DNA of 64,000 nucleotides from Herpetosiphon giganteus (GTDB taxonomy: Bacteria; Chloroflexota; Chloroflexia; Chloroflexales; Herpetosiphonaceae). The notes beneath the pieces were generated by a model. The model was not told where the DNA came from. It searched no databases and saw nothing but the letters and a program-made list of their open reading frames with translations. The position numbers and the translations under genes are program-made. The stretch spans positions 62,001 through 126,000 of the forward strand of contig NZ_JAFBCZ010000005.1 of NCBI RefSeq assembly GCF_016907925.1, written 5' to 3'. Below are positions 16,954-24,508 of this stretch, in pieces. The first letter of the stretch is position 1. Each line of letters starts with the position of its first letter.

Positions 16954-17394
16954 GTTGTAGTAATTCAACATTTTGACACAGGCTAAAAGTTCATTGATTG
17001 GCAATTGTTGCTCATCGTTTTGGGGCACAAAGCGAAAAACAGCGGTGATTGAGCGTGGTGGCAAGACCAAAATGCCACCTTGCAATTCGAGTTGTTCGCT
17101 GGCGAAGCTATAGCTGCGAAACACATCACCATTAGGATCGCTGAGCACAGGATAGATTGGCTGGAAATGCTGAATAAATGCGTTTAAATGAGCGGGATTC
17201 GTTTTGGTTAAAATGACTGGTTGGGCTTGTAACTGACGGAATTGCGTCTGTTGCGCTTCCATCGTGCGTAGCATCTGTTGCGAACTGGCATCGACCGAAT
17301 GACTAACGAAGATTGCCACAATCGGTTGCTGCTGATTTAATTTATGCCACATCGTTGACCGATAATCATGGGTAAACAACGTCAGATCACTCAT
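16936..17394 (-). CDS. Redoxin-like protein lacking the peroxidatic cysteine
   Basis: A 152-residue protein with a thioredoxin-like fold of the AhpC/TSA type, seen in PIVAIFVSHSVDASSQQMLRTME and in YPVLSDPNGDVFRSYSF, which matches the conserved LSDPDGxxxxxYG region. The place where the resolving or peroxidatic Cys should be reads SHSVDAS, with no cysteine; the only Cys is near the C-terminus (LLACVKM). It is therefore probably not a standard peroxidase. It is convergent with the AraC-type gene, and the two coding regions overlap by 18 bases at their stops. Confidence 0.65.
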   Translation of the reverse strand: MSDLTLFTHDYRSTMWHKLNQQQPIVAIFVSHSVDASSQQMLRTMEAQQTQFRQLQAQPVILTKTNPAHLNAFIQHFQPIYPVLSDPNGDVFRSYSFASEQLELQGGILVLPPRSITAVFRFVPQNDEQQLPINELLACVKMLNYYNSSITA

Positions 17395-17584
17395 TAGGAA
17401 CTATGACCTCAGTACTAATAAATCGCTTGATAACTGTACGTGCTCAACCTTACGAATAAACTTGCGGTACTGGTTTCATGCACATTTGAGCAATTTTGGA
17501 TAATTGCGATTCTGCCTGTCCATTTTTGGGCGAGCTGTTCGTCATTAATTGCAGACAGCATGCTACCGCCGGGGCAAGCAGCCT

Positions 17585-18118
17585 ATGATTATTCCTTATG
17601 TGCACACAACCGAACGAGAGACGGCAGTGACCCAAGTCATAAGCCAATGGTTTGATGACTATCACGATGCAACGTTTCGCTATCTGACGCGAATTGTGGG
17701 GCAACCTGAACAGGCAGCCGATTTGGTGCAAGAAACCTTCCTCCGCGCTATGAAGGTGCTTGATCCAGCGGTTTTGCCAGCGGTTCCCCAAGCATGGCTC
17801 TTTCGAATTGCCAGCAACCTCGCCTTGGATCACCTGCGACGGCAACGCCGTTGGAGTTGGTTTATGCGTAGCTGGCAACCAGAGGCCAATAATTTCGCCC
17901 AGAATGTTGAAATCACTCAAGCCATCCGTGGTTGCTTAGCCAAACTCAAACCCCAAGATGCAGAAGTGCTCTTGATGGTCCATTACGCTGGCTGTAGTCC
18001 AGCAGAAGTCGCCAAATTAAACGGTGAAGAATTAGGTGCAGTCCGCAAACGATTATCACGGGCCCGTGATCGTTTTCGGAGTTTATATGAGGAGGAACGT
18101 GGCCATGAAGTGTCATGA
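17585..18118 (+). CDS. ECF-type RNA polymerase sigma factor
   Basis: A 177-residue sigma70-family factor with region 2 (YHDATFRYLTRIVGQPEQAADLVQETFLRA, then AWLFRIASNLALDHLRRQRR) and region 4 (KPQDAEVLLMVHYAGCSPAEVA..., then VRKRLSRARDRFRSL). It is preceded by no other gene of its unit and overlaps the next gene, a zinc-type anti-sigma factor, by 14 bases; the pair is a standard sigma/anti-sigma module. The ATG at 17585 is chosen because the conserved part begins soon after it; 17549 is an alternative. The regulon cannot be read from here. Confidence 0.92.
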   Translation: MIIPYVHTTERETAVTQVISQWFDDYHDATFRYLTRIVGQPEQAADLVQETFLRAMKVLDPAVLPAVPQAWLFRIASNLALDHLRRQRRWSWFMRSWQPEANNFAQNVEITQAIRGCLAKLKPQDAEVLLMVHYAGCSPAEVAKLNGEELGAVRKRLSRARDRFRSLYEEERGHEVS

Positions 18119-19280
18119 TCTTCAGCCGCTCCTCAGCGATTGGCAACACCTGACTGAGGATGAGTGGCAAGTGGTGAATCAGCACGTTGCTGCATGTGCA
18201 GCTTGTCGCCAAGCACTTCGTCAGCAGCAAACAACCAGCCAGTTGTTAGAACAGTTGCCAACCAGCACGCTCCACCTTACGACCGAACAGGTGCGGACGA
18301 TCCGTGCCAAGCTTGGAGTAACAACAATGATCCGAACAAAAACGATAATGATGTGGTCTTTTGCAGTGGGCCTGATGTTTTTGATTGCTGGCGGAGTCTG
18401 GGCAGTCAAACCAGTTGAGACTGGCAAAAATGTTGAAGTAGCTTCAGTTGTGACGCGCACGGCGCGGCCAACCCAAGTTGCGACCGCTCGGCCAACCTGT
18501 GTGCCAAGCACAACCAAACCGTGTGAGCCGAGTGTTCCAACTAGCGTGCCAACCCAAGTTGCGACGGCGCTGCCAACCTGTGTGCCAAGCACGACTAATC
18601 CATGTGGGCCAAGCGTGCCAACTGCGTTGCCAACGCAATTACCACCAATCGGCACAACTTGGCCAACGCTTGTGCCAACCAGCACGTCAACGCCAGCTTG
18701 TGTGCCAAGTACGACCAATCCATGTAATCCAACCGTGCCAACAACTGTGCCAACCCAAGGCCCCCCAACGGCTACCCCAGCGGGCCAACAGCCAACGGCT
18801 GTGCCGCCAACGGCAACTCCAGTGGGCCAAGAGCCAACGGCTGTGCCGCCAGATCCAACTGCGGTTCCAACGAGCGAGCCACAGTATCCAACCAATACGC
18901 CATTGCCGTGTAATGGTGCTGTTTGCCCAACGATTGTTCCACCAGCAACCAGCACGCCATTGCCCTGTGGCGCTACGGTTTGTCCAACAGTGCCACCACC
19001 AGTAACCAGCACGCCAGCACCATGTGGCGCTACGGTGTGTCCAACCGAGGTACCAACGGAAGAACCAACGGCATTGCCGCCAGTAACCAGCACGCCAAAT
19101 ACCTGTACAACGTGCCCAACCGAGCTGCCAACGGCCTTACCTCCAGCTACGGCAACGGTGGTTCCAACCAGCCCGCCGCATAACCCAGCCGATCCAACGC
19201 CAACGCCAACCAGCACAGTGCGGCCAACGGCAGTGCCACCAACTGGCCCAACGCCACCACCAACCGCCCGTCCTAACTAA
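18105..19280 (+). CDS. Transmembrane anti-sigma factor with long Pro/Thr/Cys-rich ectodomain
   Basis: A 391-residue protein. Residues 1-45 form a zinc-binding anti-sigma domain: MKCHDLQPLLSDW, then HVAACAACRQ (the H-x3-C-x2-C of ZAS domains). A single transmembrane helix follows at about 83-103 (MMWSFAVGLMFLIAGGVWAV). The remaining 290 residues are an extracellular low-complexity region of Pro, Thr, Val and Ala in which cysteine pairs recur, such as CVPSTTNPC (about five copies) and CGATVCPT. The start at 18105 has GAGGAGG upstream and overlaps the sigma gene. The function of the ectodomain is unknown; it could be a wall-spanning stalk or sensor. A strong terminator follows. Confidence 0.88.
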   Translation: MKCHDLQPLLSDWQHLTEDEWQVVNQHVAACAACRQALRQQQTTSQLLEQLPTSTLHLTTEQVRTIRAKLGVTTMIRTKTIMMWSFAVGLMFLIAGGVWAVKPVETGKNVEVASVVTRTARPTQVATARPTCVPSTTKPCEPSVPTSVPTQVATALPTCVPSTTNPCGPSVPTALPTQLPPIGTTWPTLVPTSTSTPACVPSTTNPCNPTVPTTVPTQGPPTATPAGQQPTAVPPTATPVGQEPTAVPPDPTAVPTSEPQYPTNTPLPCNGAVCPTIVPPATSTPLPCGATVCPTVPPPVTSTPAPCGATVCPTEVPTEEPTALPPVTSTPNTCTTCPTELPTALPPATATVVPTSPPHNPADPTPTPTSTVRPTAVPPTGPTPPPTARPN

Positions 19281-19310
19281 ATCAAGCTTAGGTCCATGCT
19301 AGTTAAACAA

Positions 19311-19351
19311 AATCCACGCCTGCAAGCTAGCTTGCAGGCGTGGATTTTTTT
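19311..19351 (+). terminator. Intrinsic terminator of the sigma/anti-sigma unit
   Basis: An 18-bp perfect palindromic stem (left arm 19311-19328, right arm 19329-19346) is followed by seven T residues. It lies 30 bases after the anti-sigma stop codon on the plus strand. Confidence 0.93.
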
Positions 19352-19357
19352 AGGAGC

Positions 19358-19405
19358 TAAAAAACCGCAGCGCCATGCACTCTAGGCCAGTGCATGGCGC
19401 TGCGG
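19358..19405 (-). terminator. Intrinsic terminator of the chitinase gene
   Basis: A 17-bp perfect stem (19365-19381 with 19389-19405, loop CTAGGCC) lies 17 bases beyond the chitinase stop. On the minus strand it runs into TTTTTT (plus-strand A-run at 19359-19364). Together with the hairpin at 19311 it isolates the two convergent units. Confidence 0.92.
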
Positions 19406-19422
19406 CTTGAACAATGGCGAGC

Positions 19423-22140
19423 TTAGTTGGCGCGCCAGAGCGCTGGAACGTTGCTTGGCTCCCAGCCTGGCAACGAGGTGTGGGTTTGCAGACAGGTATA
19501 AATGATGCCGTTATAGCTTACTTTTGCCCCAGCTGCATAGCTCACATTAGCTGCCCATGGCTGCACGCCAGTGGTATTGGTTGGGGTAGCGCTTGGTTGC
19601 ACTGGGGTGTTGGTTGGCCGTGGTGTGCTGGTCGCTGGCACGGCTGGCGTATTGGTTGGCCGTGGTGTGCTGGTTGCTGGCACAACAGGCGTATTGGTTG
19701 GGTTGCCCCCACCACAAACACCTTGATCCTGCCAAACTTGAGCATTGCCCGGGGTTTCATTTTGCGTCCACCATTGGGCAAACCATTGACGATTGTTGTA
19801 CGAAACCAAATCGCCACGCAGATAGACTTTGCCGCTCTCCCATGCTGGCGCAGTACACGTGCCCGGTTGAGTTGGCGTTGCGCTTGGGGCAGGTGTGCGG
19901 GTCGCGGTCGCAATTGGCGTGCGGGTTGGCGTAGCGGTTGGGCCAACTGGCGTGCGCGTTGCCGTTGCAACTGGCGTATTGGTTGGGTTTCCAACCGTTG
20001 GCGTTGGGCCAACCACCGTGCCACGTGGATAATCGCTGACCAAGCCATAGGTCGTGTTGTTAAAGTTCACAGTCCAGTTCGATGGCGTGCTCATTGGCAG
20101 ATAGTAGACGAAATCAATCGTTACACTCTCGCCTGGAGCAAGGGTTTGCCAGCCCGGGAATTTGAATTGAATATGGTTGAAATCGCCGCGCAAGCCACCA
20201 GCATTGCTGCCAGTGTGGCCGCTGCTCGTCACGGTAAAGCCAAAGCCCGATTGATCCTTGGCATTGTTGGGAGCCGAGGTGCCATAATCAAATTCAAAGG
20301 TTGCGCCGCCTGGAATCGTCACATTTGAGTTGTTGGTTATCACCATTTTGGGGCTAATTGGATAGTTGTTATCGCCAATTGGCCAGTTGGTGAAATCGAC
20401 CTTGATGTTGAGCAAATTGCTGGGCAGCGTGCGATTGGCTTTGTTGGCTCCATAGGCTGGCGCGCTGCGGAACTTGTCATACAGCAGACTGGTCAAGGTA
20501 TCGCCCATGAAATATTCGCCTTGGCCGTTGTTGCGCTCGGCGTGCCAATCGTAGTCCCCTGAAAGCTCCCAGAACATGATCCCGCCTAAGCCTTTGTTGA
20601 CCACATAATCGGCTTTGGCTCCCAGCGATTGCTCATCTTCAGTTGAGATAAAGACGCGCTTTTGGCTATTCCAAAGCCATGGCGCAACCAATGAGCTGCT
20701 GTAGTTGCGGACATATGTGCCAGTCAAGCGATCTTCTGGGTCGGTGGCTGGGTTCAGGCCAAATTGGCTGATGTAGCTGCCTGCAAGGCCTTGTTCGAGG
20801 TTTTTGGCGTGCCACATTGGGTTTGCGCCAGCGCCAACTTCTTGGCCATTTTCGGTATCGTGCCAAATGTTGTCGATGCCGCGTGCGCCATCACCACACT
20901 TGGTCAAGCCAATCGGACAATTTGAGCCAACCGCTGTGCCCCACAAACCATTTGTGCCACCATTGACATTTTTGAAGCCACGGGTGTAATAAGGCACGCC
21001 GATGTTGATTCGGCCCGCTGGCATGCTGCCACGGAAGTAGTGGTACGACCAGTCGGTGTTGAGATAGCCGATGCCGCCATATTGGGCTGTGGTATAAACT
21101 CCAGCCGCAGCTAATTCTGCATCTTTGCCATCATCATACAGCGAAGCGTTTGGCCCAACATACTCGTTCCATGCACCGTGCAAGTCATATGACATAACAT
21201 TGACATAATCGAGATATTGGGTTACTTGGTAGGTTTCCATGCCGCGCAGCAAGTAGCCCGATGAGGGCGAGGCAATCGTCAGCATGTAATATTTGCCATC
21301 GGCAGCCCCCGCAGCGTCGAGCTTTTCGCGCAAGGTTTTCATCAAGGCCACATAGCCTTTCATCAGGCTAGCGCGGCGGGGGTTGGCATAGACCCAATCC
21401 AGCGGATGGCCAGCGTCTTTCATCGAGGTTGGATATTCGTAGTCAATATCGACCCCGTTGAAATTGTAGCCGCGCAAGAAGCCAACCACTGAATCGGCAA
21501 AGGTATTGATGCCTGCGGTATTGACGCTGTTGTCGGCGTTGACGGTTAGGCTGAAGAAACCACCATCGCTAATCCGATCACCATTATCGCCAAAATAACC
21601 GCCAGTTTCTGCCCAACCACCGACCGAAATCAGCGTTTTAACGTTGGGATTCTGGCGTTTGTATTGGGTCAGCAGGTTGAAGTGGCCTTTGTAGGGCAAG
21701 GCTGGGTCCATTTCAGCGCCAGCAACGCCGGGCCAAGTCATGCCAATCGAGGGGTTGGTGGCGGTGTTGCTACCAACCGAGATGCGGCTGTTTTGAATGT
21801 GAGCAAAGGCATAATTGATGTGGGTGATTTTATTCCAAGGAATATTGTTGACGAGGTATGCTGGCTGACCATTCGTGCCAGTGCGCCAACTTGGAAAATA
21901 GCCAATAATCCGGCGTGGGTGATCGCTACCCATTTTTTCGCGGCCAGCGGTATCGTAAATGGCACAATAGGGTGTGTCGACTCCAGCGGTTGGAACCATC
22001 CCATCAGGCCGACAGTCTGCATTGCCTGCCGCTTGCGTTGGCGTGCCACGCGTTAGCAACATTCCCGCCAGCAGAGCAAGAGTGATGGTGAGCGAAAATG
22101 CTCCGCGCAGCTTGGCCGTCCTTCGGTACGCAACATCCAT
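19423..22140 (-). CDS. Secreted multidomain chitinase (GH18 with chitin-binding modules)
   Basis: A 905-residue exported enzyme that cleaves chitin. A signal peptide covers residues 1-38 (SLTITLALLAGMLL, then TQAAG). The GH18 TIM barrel spans about 75-560, with the SVGGW motif near 172 and the catalytic DIDYEYP, Glu235 as acid; the usual first Asp of DGxDxDxE is Asn-Gly here. Residues about 575-700 form a beta-sandwich found in bacterial chitinases. Two CBM5/12-type modules follow, around PAWESGKVYLRGDLVSYNN and ANVSYAAGAKVSYNG, joined by PTNTP/ATRTP linkers. A predicted sigma70 promoter lies upstream. Its likely use is degradation of fungal or arthropod biomass or prey. Confidence 0.96.
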   Translation of the reverse strand: MDVAYRRTAKLRGAFSLTITLALLAGMLLTRGTPTQAAGNADCRPDGMVPTAGVDTPYCAIYDTAGREKMGSDHPRRIIGYFPSWRTGTNGQPAYLVNNIPWNKITHINYAFAHIQNSRISVGSNTATNPSIGMTWPGVAGAEMDPALPYKGHFNLLTQYKRQNPNVKTLISVGGWAETGGYFGDNGDRISDGGFFSLTVNADNSVNTAGINTFADSVVGFLRGYNFNGVDIDYEYPTSMKDAGHPLDWVYANPRRASLMKGYVALMKTLREKLDAAGAADGKYYMLTIASPSSGYLLRGMETYQVTQYLDYVNVMSYDLHGAWNEYVGPNASLYDDGKDAELAAAGVYTTAQYGGIGYLNTDWSYHYFRGSMPAGRINIGVPYYTRGFKNVNGGTNGLWGTAVGSNCPIGLTKCGDGARGIDNIWHDTENGQEVGAGANPMWHAKNLEQGLAGSYISQFGLNPATDPEDRLTGTYVRNYSSSLVAPWLWNSQKRVFISTEDEQSLGAKADYVVNKGLGGIMFWELSGDYDWHAERNNGQGEYFMGDTLTSLLYDKFRSAPAYGANKANRTLPSNLLNIKVDFTNWPIGDNNYPISPKMVITNNSNVTIPGGATFEFDYGTSAPNNAKDQSGFGFTVTSSGHTGSNAGGLRGDFNHIQFKFPGWQTLAPGESVTIDFVYYLPMSTPSNWTVNFNNTTYGLVSDYPRGTVVGPTPTVGNPTNTPVATATRTPVGPTATPTRTPIATATRTPAPSATPTQPGTCTAPAWESGKVYLRGDLVSYNNRQWFAQWWTQNETPGNAQVWQDQGVCGGGNPTNTPVVPATSTPRPTNTPAVPATSTPRPTNTPVQPSATPTNTTGVQPWAANVSYAAGAKVSYNGIIYTCLQTHTSLPGWEPSNVPALWRAN

Positions 22141-22210
22141 GACATTCCTCCATTGATTGTCATTTTGGCCTATGGACTAAAACCTTACTTATTTCATTGA
22201 AATTATAAAG

Positions 22211-22239
22211 ATTTTATAAAAAATTAATGAATTTGTCAA
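22211..22239 (-). promoter_or_regulatory. Predicted sigma70 promoter of the chitinase gene
   Basis: On the minus strand TTGACA (22239-22234) and TAAAAT (22216-22211) are separated by 17 bases in a strongly AT-rich stretch. The ATG of the chitinase gene lies about 70 bases downstream, leaving a 5-prime leader of roughly 60 bases. Confidence 0.75.
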
Positions 22240-22311
22240 GTGGAGGTTAAAAAGAGCATAGAGCAAAGAGCATAGAACATAGGGTTGATTGGATTGGTAA
22301 TCAAGAACATG

Positions 22312-22512
22312 CCCTCACCCCCAGCCCCCTCGCCCACGAAAACGCGGGCGAGGGGAGCCGACTATTTCACAAAGGAATTGGGAGAAAACCACGATGTTAA
22401 AGCCCCTCGCCCACTGCGTGGGAGCGGGTTGGGGCAAGATCGTTTTCTACTAACATTTTCGTAATCAGAAAGCCCCTCGCCCGCGCACGGGAGAGGGGTT
22501 GGGGCGAGGGGA
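22312..22512. repeat. GC-rich palindromic repeat element, composite copy
   Basis: This is a 200-bp copy of a family with outer ends CCCTCACCCC and GGGGCGAGGGG. Inside are repeated blocks of the type CCCCTCGCCC...GGGCGAGGGG at 22328-22355, 22402-22434 and 22472-22512, as if two elements were nested or one had gained an extra arm. Its right end lies 11 bases beyond the stop codon of the patatin gene. Confidence 0.8.
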
Positions 22513-22522
22513 TCAATCGCAA

Positions 22523-23779
22523 TTATTCCAAGTTGCCAAGCCGCGCATCGAGATCATCGAGGGTGTGGGCGAGGTTGGCCGTGCGCCAGCTTTTTTGGGG
22601 GTTGGTCAGGCGCTTGCCATTGGGATCGCGGGCAAGTAACGAGTGCACGGTTTCGGCATCGTCGCTGGCAAACAGATGATGCAGCTCTTTAGCAACCCGT
22701 TGGCGGCTGATTTGTACGCCATGCTTGGCCAAAATCGCCTTGTAATCTTGATATTGGTCGGCCATGCGAATCGTGGCCGATTCGTAGCCATGGCGAGCCA
22801 GCATCATTCGCTCGTCATAATGCAGCACATGTTCGCCAAACACCGTCGCATCATCAGCCCGTGGCTCAATCAAAATAATATCGACATCTGGGTGTTGCTG
22901 GCGCAGTTTTTTGATGTGATAGTGTAAACCAGCCTGAATAAAGGTGCGAAATACTTGGTTGCCAATCGCCTGAATTCCTGCATCGGCGATGCGGCTGCCA
23001 AGCTGTTGCTTGCGATTATCAAAGGCAACCAGTGGATTGACACAGACAATCAATTTGGCTCCACGATCAATCGCCACATCGAGACTGGCCGTGCCACGCA
23101 CGCCACCATCAATATAATCAACGCCATTGATCCGCACTGGCTCATAGACAATCGGCATCGCGCTTGATGCGGCGACTGCTGCCGAAATTGGCACATTGCG
23201 CAGATTGCCCTCGCCAAACACCGCCCGATCGCCGCTATCAAGCTCGGTTGCTACGATATACAGTTCGCGTTGCAGCTCGGCAAAGTGGTTGCTACCACGT
23301 TCGGCCAAGAAATTGCGCAGATAGCGCTCTAAACTATTGGTTGAATAAATGCCGTTGGGCAAGCCTTCGAGCATCTTCCAAGCCCAATCTAAGGGCGCAA
23401 AATCGCGTGGATGGCGCAAAGTTTCGATTGCGCGTTGGGCCAAAAGCCGTGGCAAGCGTCGTCCGCGTTTGACTAAGCCACGCAAATTGAGCGCCAAAAT
23501 TTGGTCGCGTTGCAGGCGTTTGGCATCGGGCAAGGCCCCTTCGAGAATGCGCAGCAACTCGCGGGTCGTAATGCCATTGGCCAGACACGAGCTAATTAAA
23601 CTGCCTGCGCTGGTGCCAACATACATATCAAAATCATTAATTGTGAGGGTTGTGAGGAGATCATCGATGGCGCGGAGTGCACCAATTTCGTAAACAGCTC
23701 CAGAGATGCCACCACCGGCAAGAACGAGCGCGCGTTTAGATGGGGTTGAATTCTTCATTGATCGTGGCCTCATTGCCAT
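22523..23779 (-). CDS. Patatin-like phospholipase
   Basis: A 418-residue serine hydrolase of the patatin family with a Ser-Asp dyad. The oxyanion loop is LVLAGGGISGAVYE (around 19-31), the nucleophile motif is VGTSAGS (Ser57) and the catalytic Asp lies in YIDGGVRG. No signal peptide or transmembrane segment is seen, so it should act in the cytoplasm or at the inner membrane face on acyl-lipids. The C-terminal 100 residues are outside the catalytic fold and unrecognised. The start may be at Met8 (MKNSTPS). It begins 41 bases after the stop of phaR and is likely co-transcribed; a granule-associated lipase is conceivable. Confidence 0.9.
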   Translation of the reverse strand: MAMRPRSMKNSTPSKRALVLAGGGISGAVYEIGALRAIDDLLTTLTINDFDMYVGTSAGSLISSCLANGITTRELLRILEGALPDAKRLQRDQILALNLRGLVKRGRRLPRLLAQRAIETLRHPRDFAPLDWAWKMLEGLPNGIYSTNSLERYLRNFLAERGSNHFAELQRELYIVATELDSGDRAVFGEGNLRNVPISAAVAASSAMPIVYEPVRINGVDYIDGGVRGTASLDVAIDRGAKLIVCVNPLVAFDNRKQQLGSRIADAGIQAIGNQVFRTFIQAGLHYHIKKLRQQHPDVDIILIEPRADDATVFGEHVLHYDERMMLARHGYESATIRMADQYQDYKAILAKHGVQISRQRVAKELHHLFASDDAETVHSLLARDPNGKRLTNPQKSWRTANLAHTLDDLDARLGNLE

Positions 23780-23820
23780 TGGCGATACGTCGGCAAACGA
23801 ATCGGAGAAACGGCGATTGC

Positions 23821-24327
23821 TTATTTATCCTGTAACAACTGTTCAACTAAATTGGCAAGTTGCTCAACTTGACCTTTCAAACGTTCAACATCAGAGCGAT
23901 CGGGCAGATTTTCGGCATGCGCATGGCCCGAATCATTGAGCAATAATTGGCCCATTCGTTGACATAATTCTTCGCTAATTTTGCCTTCATCAAGCAAATG
24001 TTCAAGCCGCAAGCGAATTTCGGCCTCAACAATTTGGCTGCCACCAAGCGATTGGAACAGGTTGCGCCGCATCTGTGAGAGCGTCTCACCGCTGGTTTGA
24101 ATCAGATCGGATAAGAGCGGAATTGGCAGCGGGCCTGAACGGCGGCCTTTGTTGTTGAGCAAAATTTGCGATAACGTTTGCACCGTCAAATCTTCGCCAG
24201 TAACATTATCGACCACCCGAACATCGCTGCCAGCGCGGATTAACTTGGCGATGCCATGCAAGGTAATATATTGTTTGGCATTGGTATGGTAAAGCTTACG
24301 ATTGCCATATTTCTTAATTAATTCCAC
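23821..24327 (-). CDS. phaR: PHA synthesis repressor PhaR-like regulator
   Basis: A 168-residue protein whose first 60 residues match the PHB/PHA accumulation regulator DNA-binding domain: IKKYGNRKLYHTNAKQYITL, then GSDVRVVDNVTGEDLTVQTLSQIL. In other bacteria PhaR binds DNA and polyhydroxyalkanoate and represses phasin genes. The C-terminal part is a helical region ending in a coiled-coil heptad pattern (VERLKGQVEQLANLVEQLL). An AGGAGGC ribosome-binding site precedes the start and a TATAAT box lies at 24371-24366 on the same strand. No PHA synthase gene is in the window. Confidence 0.85.
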   Translation of the reverse strand: MELIKKYGNRKLYHTNAKQYITLHGIAKLIRAGSDVRVVDNVTGEDLTVQTLSQILLNNKGRRSGPLPIPLLSDLIQTSGETLSQMRRNLFQSLGGSQIVEAEIRLRLEHLLDEGKISEELCQRMGQLLLNDSGHAHAENLPDRSDVERLKGQVEQLANLVEQLLQDK

Positions 24328-24431
24328 AACGCCTCCTGCGATCTGAATTGTGCTGCGGGAAACTCATTATAGCATGGTCGTTGCTTGCTGCTGTGCAGTG
24401 CGTCATAAATGATACGCTTGCTTTAAACTAC

Positions 24432-24460
24432 TTGGATCGTTGGGCTTCTCATACTACAAT
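24432..24460 (+). promoter_or_regulatory. Predicted sigma70 promoter of the PAS histidine kinase gene
   Basis: TTGGAT and TACAAT are spaced by 17 bases, 49 bases before the ATG at 24509. Both hexamers are one or two changes from consensus. Confidence 0.6.
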
Positions 24461-24508
24461 AGGGCTTAGACCGAAGGCTTGAAACTTGTGTTGTGAGGAC
24501 GAGACTCT

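Larger units (their letters stand above)
22141..22522. other. Chitinase promoter region followed by repeats, no gene
   Basis: Of these 382 bases the first 100 are AT-rich and hold the chitinase promoter. At 22251-22285 there is an AGAGCATAGAGCAAAG-type short repeat that recurs at 50030-50061. From 22312 to 22512 lies a GC-rich palindromic repeat element. No reading frame with coding character was found. Confidence 0.7.

Noticed and set aside
18221-19216. A 331-codon minus-strand frame rich in Gly and Val opposite the anti-sigma gene
   Set aside because: It is the mirror of the Pro/Thr-rich repeats (CCA and ACN codons read as TGG and NGT). It has no motif or ribosome-binding site, and the plus strand holds a recognised domain.
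19414-20328. A 304-codon plus-strand frame rich in Trp and Arg opposite the chitinase tail
   Set aside because: It is a complement of the linker and carbohydrate-binding modules, which match known families on the minus strand.
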